Part shown: positions 9,225-17,236 of the stretch, in pieces | Layout of the letters: each line of letters starts with the position of its first letter | Numbering within the stretch: the stretch's first letter is position 1 | NCBI GenBank assembly: GCA_018240785.1 | Contig: JAFEFC010000011.1 | Location: 1,435-65,434 of the forward strand | Length of the DNA stretch: 64,000 bases | Reading direction: 5' to 3' | From: Pseudomonadota bacterium | GTDB taxonomy: Bacteria; Pseudomonadota; Gammaproteobacteria; Burkholderiales; Rhodocyclaceae | Notes under the pieces: generated by a model | The model's input: the letters and a program-made list of their open reading frames with translations, nothing else | What the model was told of the DNA's origin: nothing | The model's database searches: none | Made by a program: the position numbers and the translations under genes

Positions 9225-9800
9225 TCAATCGGGATCAACCATGGCACTGCCCCGCGCCGCTGCCTGCGGCGCGGGGCAGTGCTCGCCAATCCAGCGCGCC
9301 TCGGTCTCCATCTGCATGTCGCCGCGGTCGGAGCGGACATTCACCCGCGTGGAGAACTGTTCCGGCGAGACGATCCTCGCTTCGAAATCCCCGCTTCCTC
9401 TGGGCTGGGTGCAGTTCAGCCTGCCACGCACCGTGCCCCGACCCTTGACGACCTCCGTCAGCGTGCAATTGCCCTCCGTCTTGCCCGCATAGAGGTTGTC
9501 CTGCTTCGCCTGCTCGGGCGTGATGCAGCTACGCACCGTGCCGTCGCTGCCGAGCGTCACGCCGCGCGAGGCCATCTGCTGCTCGAGCATACGGCGCGTC
9601 TCCGCAGGAAGGCTCTTCAGGTGCTGTTGCAGTTGCGCCATCTGCGGCGACAAGTCCGGTAGTCCGGCGAGATTCATGCGCGTGGATCGAAACTCCCACA
9701 GTCCCGGACGGATGTCGGCTGCCTGCGCGACGGATACGGCAGCCAGCGTCAGCAGCCCCGGCATGAGCACACGCAGCGTGAGCTTTCCCAGCTTGTTCAT
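9225..9800 (-). CDS. DUF3617 family exported protein
   Basis: A 191-residue protein with a clear Sec signal peptide (MNKLGKLTLRVLMPGLL, cleavage after AQA). A DUF3617-type body starts DIRPGLWEFRSTRM, and a single Cys pair (RSCITPEQ and GNCTLTEV) may form a disulfide. The family is periplasmic and of unknown function. A TTG six codons upstream is possible, but the ATG at 9800 has AAGAGGAA at the right distance and gives a normal signal peptide. It probably shares a transcript with the MOSC gene upstream (54-nt gap). Confidence 0.85.
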   Translation of the reverse strand: MNKLGKLTLRVLMPGLLTLAAVSVAQAADIRPGLWEFRSTRMNLAGLPDLSPQMAQLQQHLKSLPAETRRMLEQQMASRGVTLGSDGTVRSCITPEQAKQDNLYAGKTEGNCTLTEVVKGRGTVRGRLNCTQPRGSGDFEARIVSPEQFSTRVNVRSDRGDMQMETEARWIGEHCPAPQAAARGSAMVDPD

Positions 9801-9854
9801 CGACGAATTCCTCTTCAACGTATCGGTTGCATCCGGCCTCCCGCGGCCGCTGCG

Positions 9855-10538
9855 TCATCGGGCGCGACTGTCGCCGTTGGTCAGGAGCCAGGTCGCCCGC
9901 TCGTTCAACCTTGCCGCCTTGTCCGGTGCGAGCCCGGGCACTGTAGCAAGCTCGCGCAGCAACTCCGGATCCGGCCGATGCGCGTTGATGACTTGCCAGT
10001 AGCGGGCAAGGCTCACCGCGGGCGACGGCCGCTCGAGCAGTTCGAGCACATCGCCCGGTTGAACGGTTCCCGCATCCAACACCCGGTAATACCAGCCGGT
10101 CAAACCTTGTTGCGCAACAAAAAGTGAAGCCTCATTGATGCCCAGCCGGTGGCTGATCTTCCAGCACGGCTGGCGTGGCTGGCTCACCTGGATGCGCGCG
10201 CTACCGCAGCGGAAGACGTCGCCGATGCACACCTGCTGTTCCGTCATGCCATGCGTGCTCAGGTTCTCCCCGAGGGTGCCAGGGCACAGCAAGTCGCCAA
10301 GCTGGGGCCAGCGCCGGAGGAAGGCGGCGTAGTGCTCGGCAGGGAAGTGGTGCAGTGCCTTCTGCGCGCCGCCATGATGGCGTCCATCGCCCTGATGATC
10401 GCCAGCCAGCCCGTCGGCCGTAAGCTGCACAGCGCCCCGCACCGGACGCTTGAAGATGCCCGAGATCTGCCCTTCTGGCTCGAGCGGTCGCAGATCGCCG
10501 ACGAAGATCTGATCGATGGTGGCAACGAACGGGGTCAT
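9855..10538 (-). CDS. MOSC domain protein (YiiM-like)
   Basis: A 227-residue MOSC protein. Family landmarks are KRPVRGAVQLTADGLAGDHQGD near residue 40, HHFPAEHYAAF, the FGENL-like element GTLGENLSTHGM, the conserved Cys region SQPRQPCWKI and GWYYRVLDAG. A C-terminal 3-alpha segment follows (residues about 165-215). MOSC domains carry sulfur or molybdenum-cofactor chemistry; YiiM detoxifies N-hydroxylated base analogues in E. coli. The ATG overlaps the stop of the preceding gene by four bases and has AAGGAG. The functional link to that pyruvyl-transferase-like gene is unknown. Confidence 0.88.
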   Translation of the reverse strand: MTPFVATIDQIFVGDLRPLEPEGQISGIFKRPVRGAVQLTADGLAGDHQGDGRHHGGAQKALHHFPAEHYAAFLRRWPQLGDLLCPGTLGENLSTHGMTEQQVCIGDVFRCGSARIQVSQPRQPCWKISHRLGINEASLFVAQQGLTGWYYRVLDAGTVQPGDVLELLERPSPAVSLARYWQVINAHRPDPELLRELATVPGLAPDKAARLNERATWLLTNGDSRAR

Positions 10539-11674
10539 CCTGCGGCTCCTTGCTGTAATGTCTGCGTGAGAGGCGAGCCCGGCATCGCGCCGCGGGCCAT
10601 CCATCCGCTGCCCGCCGGGCCGGGCCAAGTGTCGATATAGGCTGCCGCCTTGTCGCCGGCCTTGTCCACCAGACAGCGGGCGGGCACCCCGAAACTCGTG
10701 GCGACGATCCAGCCATGCAGGCTCGTGCCGAGGTAGAAGCAACTGCCGGCCAGCAAGGCGCAGAGGTCGAACAGTTCGTCGGACGCAAACCGCGCTGCCG
10801 CGAGCTCGGGAGCAAGGCGCCGGATCTGCGACATCAGGCGCTCCAGCACCGCCGGATCGTCATGCCACGGGGCACGCCCGGCGCAGAACAGCACGATGCC
10901 AGCGTCGCGGGCGCGTGCCTCGGCGACAGCCGCCTGCGCCACGAGGGCGAGCGTGGCATCGTCACCCCACGCAGCTGCGAGTTGCAAGGCGAGCCAGCGC
11001 GGCTGTCGCCGGCGCAGGCGGGCAAAGCCCTCCCCGGACAGCCTTGCCGCAATGGGGTCGCCGAACAGGGTCGGGGTCTGCGCTGCCGGATCCTGCGCCA
11101 GCGAGGCCCGCACGCCGATTCCGGCAAGTGCTGCCTGCGTCGTGCGATCCCGCACCGACACCGCCTCCGCCCTGCCGAGCGCGGCGCGCAATTCATCGAC
11201 AGCCGCGGCGGGAAGACCGGCGATCGCCACGCCCCCCGCGGCAACGAAGCGGCTTGACCACCCGGCAGGCAGATCGGGCGGACCGAACACATAAGGCAAC
11301 TGCCGCGGCGTGCCGAGGCAGGCTGCTGCCCAGGACCGCCGCGTCACCGGGTCACGATCGACTCCCGCGATCACGCGCTGCGCCGCCTGCGGCGCCTGCA
11401 GCATGACCGCGGCCTCCCAGGCCGTCGTGGTGAGGATCTCGCCGCCGACGTGAACGAGCTCAGCCGGTTCCGCTCCGTGCGCGGCGATGATCTCGGCCAG
11501 CGGGCGCACCGCGTGGCCGCCCCATGCGCGCAGATCGCGCGTCGCCAGCCCGGCGAAGATCGGCTGGCGACCGCCGCAGGCGGCCGCCGCGCAGTGGCCC
11601 AGCAGCAGGTCGCCGAAGTTGTGGCGGTCGAAGGCGCCGAACAGGATCAGGCGGCGAGGCGACGGGGAAGACAT
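10535..11674 (-). CDS. Polysaccharide pyruvyl transferase family protein
   Basis: A 379-residue protein that starts RLILFGAFDRHNFGDLLLGH, the N-terminal nucleotide-binding signature of the polysaccharide pyruvyl transferase family (CsaB, ExoV, WcaK). The C-terminal part has GSCFYLGTSLHGWIVATSFGVPA, matching the conserved SxxHG motif. Relatives ketalise sugars or act on cell-wall polymers; no other polysaccharide genes are nearby to suggest a substrate. An ATG at 11674 is preferred over an upstream TTG. The stop overlaps the start of the MOSC gene by four bases. Confidence 0.82.
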   Translation of the reverse strand: MSSPSPRRLILFGAFDRHNFGDLLLGHCAAAACGGRQPIFAGLATRDLRAWGGHAVRPLAEIIAAHGAEPAELVHVGGEILTTTAWEAAVMLQAPQAAQRVIAGVDRDPVTRRSWAAACLGTPRQLPYVFGPPDLPAGWSSRFVAAGGVAIAGLPAAAVDELRAALGRAEAVSVRDRTTQAALAGIGVRASLAQDPAAQTPTLFGDPIAARLSGEGFARLRRRQPRWLALQLAAAWGDDATLALVAQAAVAEARARDAGIVLFCAGRAPWHDDPAVLERLMSQIRRLAPELAAARFASDELFDLCALLAGSCFYLGTSLHGWIVATSFGVPARCLVDKAGDKAAAYIDTWPGPAGSGWMARGAMPGSPLTQTLQQGAAG

Positions 11675-11709
11675 ACGGCTGACATCAGCACCTTGCCGCA
11701 AGGAGGCAG

Positions 11710-11736
11710 AAAAAAGCCGCCCCCTTGGGGACGGCT
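11710..11736 (-). terminator. Intrinsic terminator of alaA-hom
   Basis: Read on the minus strand, AGCCGTCCCC pairs with GGGGGCGGCT and is followed by six T. It lies 60 nt past the hom stop and just upstream of the pyruvyl-transferase-like gene, which therefore has its own promoter. Confidence 0.85.
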
Positions 11737-11796
11737 CTCGTGCACCGGCGGCGAATCATTCCGGCCAAACCCGAGACACGCCGGGTCGGCGCGCGA

Positions 11797-13104
11797 TCAG
11801 AGAGACTCCATGCGCAGCTTCGTCACCTTGCCGGAAACGACCGGCAAGGCCTCGATCCTGCCGATGGCCGCGTTGGCGCTGCGCTCCATGGTCTGGTGCG
11901 TGAGCATGATGATGTCGGTCTGCGATTCGCCCTCGGCCGCTTCCTTCTGCGACAGCGCCTCGATCGAGATGCCGCTTTCGGCGAGGATGCGGGTGATGTC
12001 GGCGAGCACGCCCGGCTTGTCATCCACGCGCATGCGCAGGTAGTAGGAGGTGATGACCTCCTCGATCGGCAGCACCGGCACATCCCGCACCTGGTCGGGC
12101 TGGAAGGCCAGATGCGGTACGCGATGCTCGGGGTCGGAGGTGTGCAGGCGGGTCACGTCCACCAGATCGGCGATGACCGCCGAGGCGGTCGGCTCGGCGC
12201 CTGCGCCCTTGCCGTAATACAGCGTGGCGCCGACGGCGTCGCCCTGCACCAGCACCGCGTTCATCGCGCCCTCGACGTTGGCGATCAGGCGCTTGGCCGG
12301 GATCAGCGTCGGATGCACGCGCAGCTCCACCCCCTGCTCGCGGCGGCGCGCGATGCCCAGCAGCTTGATGCGGTAGCCGAGTTGCTCGGCATAGACGATG
12401 TCGATGGCGTCCAGCTTGGTGATGCCTTCGATGTAGGCCTTGTCGAACTGCATCGGGATGCCGAAGGCGATCGCGCTCATGATCGTCGCCTTGTGCGCGG
12501 CATCGATGCCCTCGATGTCGAAGGTGGGATCGGCCTCGGCGTACCCCAGCGCCTGCGCTTCCTTCAGCACCTCGGCGAAGGACAGGCCCCTGTCGCGCAT
12601 TTCCGACAGGATGAAGTTGGTGGTGCCGTTGATGATGCCGGCCAGCCACTCGATGCGGTTGGCGGTAAGACCTTCACGCAGGGCCTTGATGATCGGAATG
12701 CCGCCCGCCACCGCCGCCTCGAAGGCCACCATCACGCCCTTCTTCTGCGCGGCGCCGAAGATCTCGTTGCCATGCACGGCGAGCAGCGCCTTGTTGGCGG
12801 TGACGACGTGCTTGCCGTTCTCGATCGCCTTCAGCACCAGTTCCTTCGCGACGCCGTAGCCGCCGATCAGTTCGACGACGATGTCCACTTCGGGGTCGGC
12901 CACCACCGAGAAGGCGTCGTCCGTCAGCCGCACGCTGCCGCCGGTCACGCTGCGGGCAAGCTCGAGGTTCTTGTCCGCCACGACCGTGATGGTGATCGGA
13001 CGCCCGGCACGACGGGAGATTTCCTCCGCATTGCGCTTGAGGACGGTGAAGGTACCGCCGCCGACGGTGCCGATGCCGAGCAGGCCAACGTTGATGGGTT
13101 TCAT
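11797..13104 (-). CDS. hom: Homoserine dehydrogenase
   Basis: A 435-residue monofunctional homoserine dehydrogenase that reduces aspartate semialdehyde to homoserine for threonine and methionine. MKPINVGLLGIGTVGGGT is the NAD(P)-binding start. KHVVTANKALLA and GIINGTTNFILSEM are catalytic-core motifs, and the last 85 residues (YYLRMRVDDKPGVLADITRIL) are an ACT domain for feedback by threonine. It follows alaA by 73 nt, with a GC hairpin in the gap. In most betaproteobacteria thrC comes next; here the operon ends in a strong terminator. Confidence 0.96.
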   Translation of the reverse strand: MKPINVGLLGIGTVGGGTFTVLKRNAEEISRRAGRPITITVVADKNLELARSVTGGSVRLTDDAFSVVADPEVDIVVELIGGYGVAKELVLKAIENGKHVVTANKALLAVHGNEIFGAAQKKGVMVAFEAAVAGGIPIIKALREGLTANRIEWLAGIINGTTNFILSEMRDRGLSFAEVLKEAQALGYAEADPTFDIEGIDAAHKATIMSAIAFGIPMQFDKAYIEGITKLDAIDIVYAEQLGYRIKLLGIARRREQGVELRVHPTLIPAKRLIANVEGAMNAVLVQGDAVGATLYYGKGAGAEPTASAVIADLVDVTRLHTSDPEHRVPHLAFQPDQVRDVPVLPIEEVITSYYLRMRVDDKPGVLADITRILAESGISIEALSQKEAAEGESQTDIIMLTHQTMERSANAAIGRIEALPVVSGKVTKLRMESL

Positions 13105-13143
13105 AGGTTCAGTGTGCTGTCAGGAGTGAAGTGTCGGTTGTGA

Positions 13144-13170
13144 GGCGGCCCGGGCAGGGTCCCGGCCGCC
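13144..13170 (-). terminator. GC hairpin between alaA and hom
   Basis: GGCGGCC (13144-13150) pairs with GGCCGCC (13164-13170), with an inner GGG/CCC. No T-run follows, so it more likely attenuates or protects the alaA-hom transcript than terminates it fully. Confidence 0.35.
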
Positions 13171-13177
13171 GCGGGAT

Positions 13178-14479
13178 TCAGGTGCCGTGGCGCTTGCGGT
13201 AGCCTTCCAGGAAGCGCGCGAGGCGGCCGATGGCGTCGCGCAGGTCGTCTTCGTGCGGCAGGAAGACGAGGCGGAAGTGGTCGGGAGCCGGCCAGTTGAA
13301 GCCCGAGCCCTGCACCAGCAGCACACGCTCGGCCTCCAGCAGTTCGGCGATGAAGGCCTGGTCGTCCTCGATCGGGTAGATCTTCGGGTCCAGCCGCGGG
13401 AACATGTACAGCGCCGCCTGCGGCTTCACGCAGCTCACCCCCGGGATGGCGGTGATGAGCTGGTGCGCCAGGTCGCGCTGGCGGCGCAGGCGCCCGCCTT
13501 CGGCCACCAGGTCGTCGATGCTCTGGTAGCCGCCGAGCGCGGTCTGGATCGCATATTGCCCCGGCACGTTGGCGCACAGCCGCATCGACGCCAGCATGTT
13601 GAGGCCTTCGATGTAATCGGTGGCACGGCGCTTGTCACCGCACACCACCATCCAGCCGGCGCGATAGCCGCAGGAGCGGTAGTTCTTCGACAGGCCATTG
13701 AAGAGGATGGTCAGCACGTCGCCCGATAGCGCGCCCATCGACGTGTGCTTGGCCCCCTCGTAGAGCACCTTGTCGTAGACCTCATCGGCGTAAACGATGA
13801 GGTCGTGCTCGCGCGCGATCTCGACAATTTCCTTCAACACGTCGTCGGGATACAGCGCCCCGGTCGGATTGTTGGGGTTGATGATGACGAGGGCGCGGGT
13901 GTTGCCCGTGATCTTGGCACGCATGTCGTCGAGGTCGGGCATCCAGCCCTTGCTCTCGTCGCACACGTAGTGCACCGGTCGGCCACCGGACAGACTCACC
14001 GCCGCCGTCCACAGCGGATAGTCGGGTGCAGGCACCAGCACCTCGTCGCCAGCATCGAGCAGCGCGTTCATCGCCATCACGATCAGCTCGGATACGCCGT
14101 TGCCAATGTAGATGTCCTCGATGGTGACGCCCTTGATGCCCTTTTGCTGCGTGTAGTGCATCACCGCCTTGCGCGCGGAGAAAATGCCCTTGGACTCCGA
14201 ATACCCGGCCGAATTCGGCAGGTTGCGGATCATGTCCATCTGGATTTCCTCGGGCGCATCGAAGCCGAAGGAGGCGAGGTTGCCGATGTTGAGCTTGATG
14301 ATCTTGTGGCCCTCGTCCTCCATCTGCTTGGCGCGCGTGAGCACCGGGCCGCGAATGTCGTAGCAGACCTCGGCCAGCTTGGCGGACTTGCGGACCGGAC
14401 GGGCGGCGGCCGCGGCCTCGGCCTTTGCTGCCGATTCCTTGGGTACCGTCGCGAGTTCCAGATTCTTTACCGCTTTCAT
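13178..14479 (-). CDS. alaA: Alanine transaminase-type aminotransferase (AlaA)
   Basis: A 433-residue fold-type I PLP aminotransferase. The core has NIGNLASFGFDAP, NPNNPTGALYP, YADEVYDKVLY and the PLP-lysine segment FNGLSKNYRSCGYRAGW. The SKNYR(S/A)CGYR form is characteristic of AlaA/YfbQ, which makes alanine from pyruvate and glutamate. An extra N-terminal Ala/Lys-rich stretch (about 30 residues) precedes the family start; a shorter protein beginning nearer the core cannot be excluded. Placement in front of hom is the common betaproteobacterial arrangement. Confidence 0.93.
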   Translation of the reverse strand: MKAVKNLELATVPKESAAKAEAAAAARPVRKSAKLAEVCYDIRGPVLTRAKQMEDEGHKIIKLNIGNLASFGFDAPEEIQMDMIRNLPNSAGYSESKGIFSARKAVMHYTQQKGIKGVTIEDIYIGNGVSELIVMAMNALLDAGDEVLVPAPDYPLWTAAVSLSGGRPVHYVCDESKGWMPDLDDMRAKITGNTRALVIINPNNPTGALYPDDVLKEIVEIAREHDLIVYADEVYDKVLYEGAKHTSMGALSGDVLTILFNGLSKNYRSCGYRAGWMVVCGDKRRATDYIEGLNMLASMRLCANVPGQYAIQTALGGYQSIDDLVAEGGRLRRQRDLAHQLITAIPGVSCVKPQAALYMFPRLDPKIYPIEDDQAFIAELLEAERVLLVQGSGFNWPAPDHFRLVFLPHEDDLRDAIGRLARFLEGYRKRHGT

Positions 14480-14659
14480 GTCTGCCGTCCTGAGGTCGAT
14501 GGACTGGCGATGCGCAAGAGTGCACCGCCAAAGGGAAAAATTGCTATCTTAGCCGCGCTGCCGCACTGCGGCAATTTGCCCGTGTTCCCGGCAACCGCCG
14601 GTACGCTCCGGGCGCCGCGGACGTCACGCGCGCCCCGCAACAAGGACGCCTCCCACGCC

Positions 14660-15040
14660 ATGAAGCTCCATCTCGACAACAACGGTAGCACCAACATCGT
14701 GACCGGCTACGGCGCCGACCACGTCATGATCAACAAGGTGCGACACGACGGCAACCTGCTGCTGACCGCCACCGGCATCGTCGGCGGCTGGGCGCCCGGC
14801 GGCTACGCCGGGCTGACCGCGGACGACTTTGCCGCCGCACGCGACCTGGGGATGGAAATCGTCCTCATCGGCACCGGCAGCCGGCAGCGCTTTCCGTCGC
14901 CCGCCCTGCTGCGGCCGCTGATCGAGGCCCGCATCGGCTTCGAAGTCATGGACCTCGCCGCCGCCTGCCGGACCTACAATATCCTCGTCGGTGAAGGCCG
15001 GGCCGTTGCCGCGGCCCTCCTGTTCGACGCCCCGGCCTGA
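14660..15040 (+). CDS. Mth938-like domain protein (DUF498)
   Basis: A 126-residue protein of the Mth938/NDUFAF3 fold, a small alpha/beta domain whose mitochondrial relative helps assemble complex I. Its bacterial role is unclear. Family features are INKVRHDGNLLL, the central loop EIVLIGTGSRQRFPSP and the end TYNILVGEGRAVAAALL. The ATG is preceded by only a weak AAGGA. Longer frames upstream overlap the alaA promoter and are rejected. It diverges from alaA across 180 nt. Confidence 0.88.
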   Translation: MKLHLDNNGSTNIVTGYGADHVMINKVRHDGNLLLTATGIVGGWAPGGYAGLTADDFAAARDLGMEIVLIGTGSRQRFPSPALLRPLIEARIGFEVMDLAAACRTYNILVGEGRAVAAALLFDAPA

Positions 15041-15152
15041 GCCGCCCGCGGCGACTGCTGCAATCGGCCCGAAAGATCACCGTAACGCGATTGTCAGCGA
15101 AACACGGCTCCGCTACCCTGAGGCAAAAATCCCGTCCGCCCCAGGAGACGAC

Positions 15153-15608
15153 ATGAGCAGCCCGCTTGCCCCAGACTTCAGCCTTTCCGCCACCGCCGGC
15201 CAGACCGTTTCGTTGGGCACCCTGCGCGGCAGGAAGGTCGTGCTGTACTTCTACCCCAAGGACAACACGCCCGGCTGCACCAACGAGACGAAGGATTTCG
15301 GTGCCCACCACGCCGCCTTCGCCGCCGCCGGATGCGATGTCTTCGGCATCAGCCGCGACAGCATCAAGAGCCACGAGAACTTCAAGGCGAAGCTCGAGCT
15401 GCCCTTCGAGCTGATCTCCGATCCTGACGAGATCGCCTGCGAGGCCTACGGCGTCATCAAGATGAAGAACATGTATGGCAAGCAGGTGCGCGGCGTGGAG
15501 CGCAGCACCTTCGTCATCGACGCGGAAGGCCGCATCGCGCGCGAATGGCGCGGCGTGAAGGTGCCCGGCCACGCCGAGGAAGTGCTCGCCTTCGTCCAAT
15601 CGCTGTAG
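15153..15608 (+). CDS. bcp: Thioredoxin-dependent peroxiredoxin Bcp
   Basis: A 151-residue Bcp/PrxQ peroxiredoxin that reduces hydroperoxides with thioredoxin. The segment VVLYFYPKDNTPGCTNETKDF carries the peroxidatic Cys in the TPGCT motif. In classical Bcp the resolving Cys is five residues later; here that position is Lys (CTNETKD), so this is the one-Cys-like or alternative-resolving subtype. Another Cys, in AAAGCDVFGIS, is a possible partner. AGGAGA sets the start. Confidence 0.94.
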   Translation: MSSPLAPDFSLSATAGQTVSLGTLRGRKVVLYFYPKDNTPGCTNETKDFGAHHAAFAAAGCDVFGISRDSIKSHENFKAKLELPFELISDPDEIACEAYGVIKMKNMYGKQVRGVERSTFVIDAEGRIAREWRGVKVPGHAEEVLAFVQSL

Positions 15609-15737
15609 GCGCAGGACAGGCATCGGCCATGCCGCCAGCCCGCCGCCTCCTGCGCGTCGCGCTCGCTGCAGTCCCGGCCTCACCCGCATCGCCACCAGCT
15701 TCCAAAGACTCCGCCGCCTCGTCCGCATAGGCCCATC

Positions 15738-17171
15738 ATGCCCGCCGAACGCAAACCCGCCAGCCGCTCCCGCCGCAGCAAGGGCGAAACCGCACGCAAG
15801 CTCTTCGTGCTCGACACCAACGTGCTGATGCACGACCCCACCAGCCTGTATCGCTTCGAGGAGCACGATCTCTACGTGCCGATGATGACGCTGGAGGAGC
15901 TCGACCATAACAAGAAGGGCATGAGCGAAGTGGCGCGCAACGCGCGCCAGGCCAGCCGCATGCTGGACGAGATCGTCAGCGCCGCAGCCGACGGCATCGA
16001 GAACGGCATCGATCTCGACGGCCCGTCGCGCGGCCAGGGCACCGGCAAGCTCTTCCTGCAGACCGAGGCCATCGACGTCCGCCTGCCACAGGCCTTCCCC
16101 AGCGGCCGTGGCGACAACCAGATCCTCGCGGTGGTGACCTACCTCGCCGGCAAGCACCCCGAGCGGCCGGTGATCCTGGTGTCCAAGGACATCAACATGC
16201 GCATCAAGGCCCGCGCACTGGGCCTCGCCGCGCAGGACTACTTCAACGACAAGGTCCTCGAGGACACCGACCTCCTCTACACCGGCACGCGCGAACTGGC
16301 GCCCGATTTCTGGGAGGCCCACGCCCGCAACATGCAGTCGTGGAAGGAGGACGGCCGCACCTACTATCGGCTTTCCGGACCGCTGGCGCCCGAGCTGACA
16401 GTCAACGAATTCGTCTTCCAGGATGGCGACAACCCGCTGCAGGCCTGGGTGAAGGAGAAGGATGGTCCCAGCGTGGTGCTGGAGACGCTGGTGGACTACA
16501 GCCACCAGAAGAACAACGTCTGGGGCATCACCGCGCGCAACCGTGAGCAGAACTTCGCGCTCAACCTGCTGATGAACCCCGAGATCGACTTCGTCAGCCT
16601 GCTCGGCCAGGCCGGCACCGGCAAGACGCTGCTGACGCTGGCGGCGGGCCTCACCCAGGTGCTGGAATCCAAGCGCTACGCGGAGATCATCATGACCCGC
16701 GTGACGGTGCCGGTGGGCGAGGACATCGGCTTTCTCCCCGGCACCGAGGAAGAGAAGATGGCGCCCTGGATGGGCGCGCTGGAGGACAACCTCGACGTGC
16801 TCAACGGCACCGCCGGCGAGGGCGGCGACTGGGGCCGCGCAGCCACCCGCGACCTGATTCGCAGCCGCATCAAGATCAAGAGCCTGAATTTCATGCGCGG
16901 GCGCACCTTCCTCAACAAGTACCTGATCATCGACGAGGCGCAGAACCTGACGCCCAAGCAGATGAAGACCTTGATCACCCGCGCCGGGCCCGGCACCAAG
17001 GTGGTGTGCATGGGCAACATCGCCCAGATCGACACCCCCTACCTCACCGAGGGCTCCTCGGGCCTGACCTTTGCGGTCGACCGCTTCAAGGGCTGGGAGC
17101 ATTCGGGCCACATCACGCTGCAGCGGGGCGAGCGTTCGCGCCTGGCAGACCACGCCGCCGAGGTGCTCTGA
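15738..17171 (+). CDS. PIN-PhoH fusion ATPase (PhoH2-like)
   Basis: A 477-residue fusion of a PIN nuclease-like domain and a PhoH ATPase. The PIN part (about residues 20-150) has the acidic residues in FVLDTNVLMHDP, GRGDNQI and LVSKDINM. The PhoH part (about 240-465) has Walker A GQAGTGKT and Walker B LIIDEAQN followed by MGNIAQIDTPYL. Related PhoH2 proteins are RNA helicase/RNases. All visible PIN acidic residues are intact. It follows bcp by 129 nt. Confidence 0.93.
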   Translation: MPAERKPASRSRRSKGETARKLFVLDTNVLMHDPTSLYRFEEHDLYVPMMTLEELDHNKKGMSEVARNARQASRMLDEIVSAAADGIENGIDLDGPSRGQGTGKLFLQTEAIDVRLPQAFPSGRGDNQILAVVTYLAGKHPERPVILVSKDINMRIKARALGLAAQDYFNDKVLEDTDLLYTGTRELAPDFWEAHARNMQSWKEDGRTYYRLSGPLAPELTVNEFVFQDGDNPLQAWVKEKDGPSVVLETLVDYSHQKNNVWGITARNREQNFALNLLMNPEIDFVSLLGQAGTGKTLLTLAAGLTQVLESKRYAEIIMTRVTVPVGEDIGFLPGTEEEKMAPWMGALEDNLDVLNGTAGEGGDWGRAATRDLIRSRIKIKSLNFMRGRTFLNKYLIIDEAQNLTPKQMKTLITRAGPGTKVVCMGNIAQIDTPYLTEGSSGLTFAVDRFKGWEHSGHITLQRGERSRLADHAAEVL

Positions 17172-17202
17172 GCGAGCGGCGCACCGCGGGGCGGCTCGCG
17201 CC

Positions 17203-17208
17203 TATAAT
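17203..17208 (+). promoter_or_regulatory. Candidate -10 box (TATAAT)
   Basis: A perfect TATAAT lies 28 nt before the DUF294 gene start. No good -35 is visible at 17 nt spacing. Transcription would start near 17215, leaving a leader of about 20 nt with no Shine-Dalgarno sequence. Confidence 0.4.
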
Positions 17209-17236
17209 CGGCACATTGCCTACCCTTCCTGCCCTC

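Noticed and set aside
10539..10742. N-terminal extension of the MOSC protein
   Set aside because: It overlaps the upstream gene in another frame, while the ATG at 10538 has AAGGAG and gives the family length.
14946..17153. A 735-codon open frame on - opposite bcp and PIN-PhoH
   Set aside because: It spans two real genes and the gap between them, with shadow-like composition.
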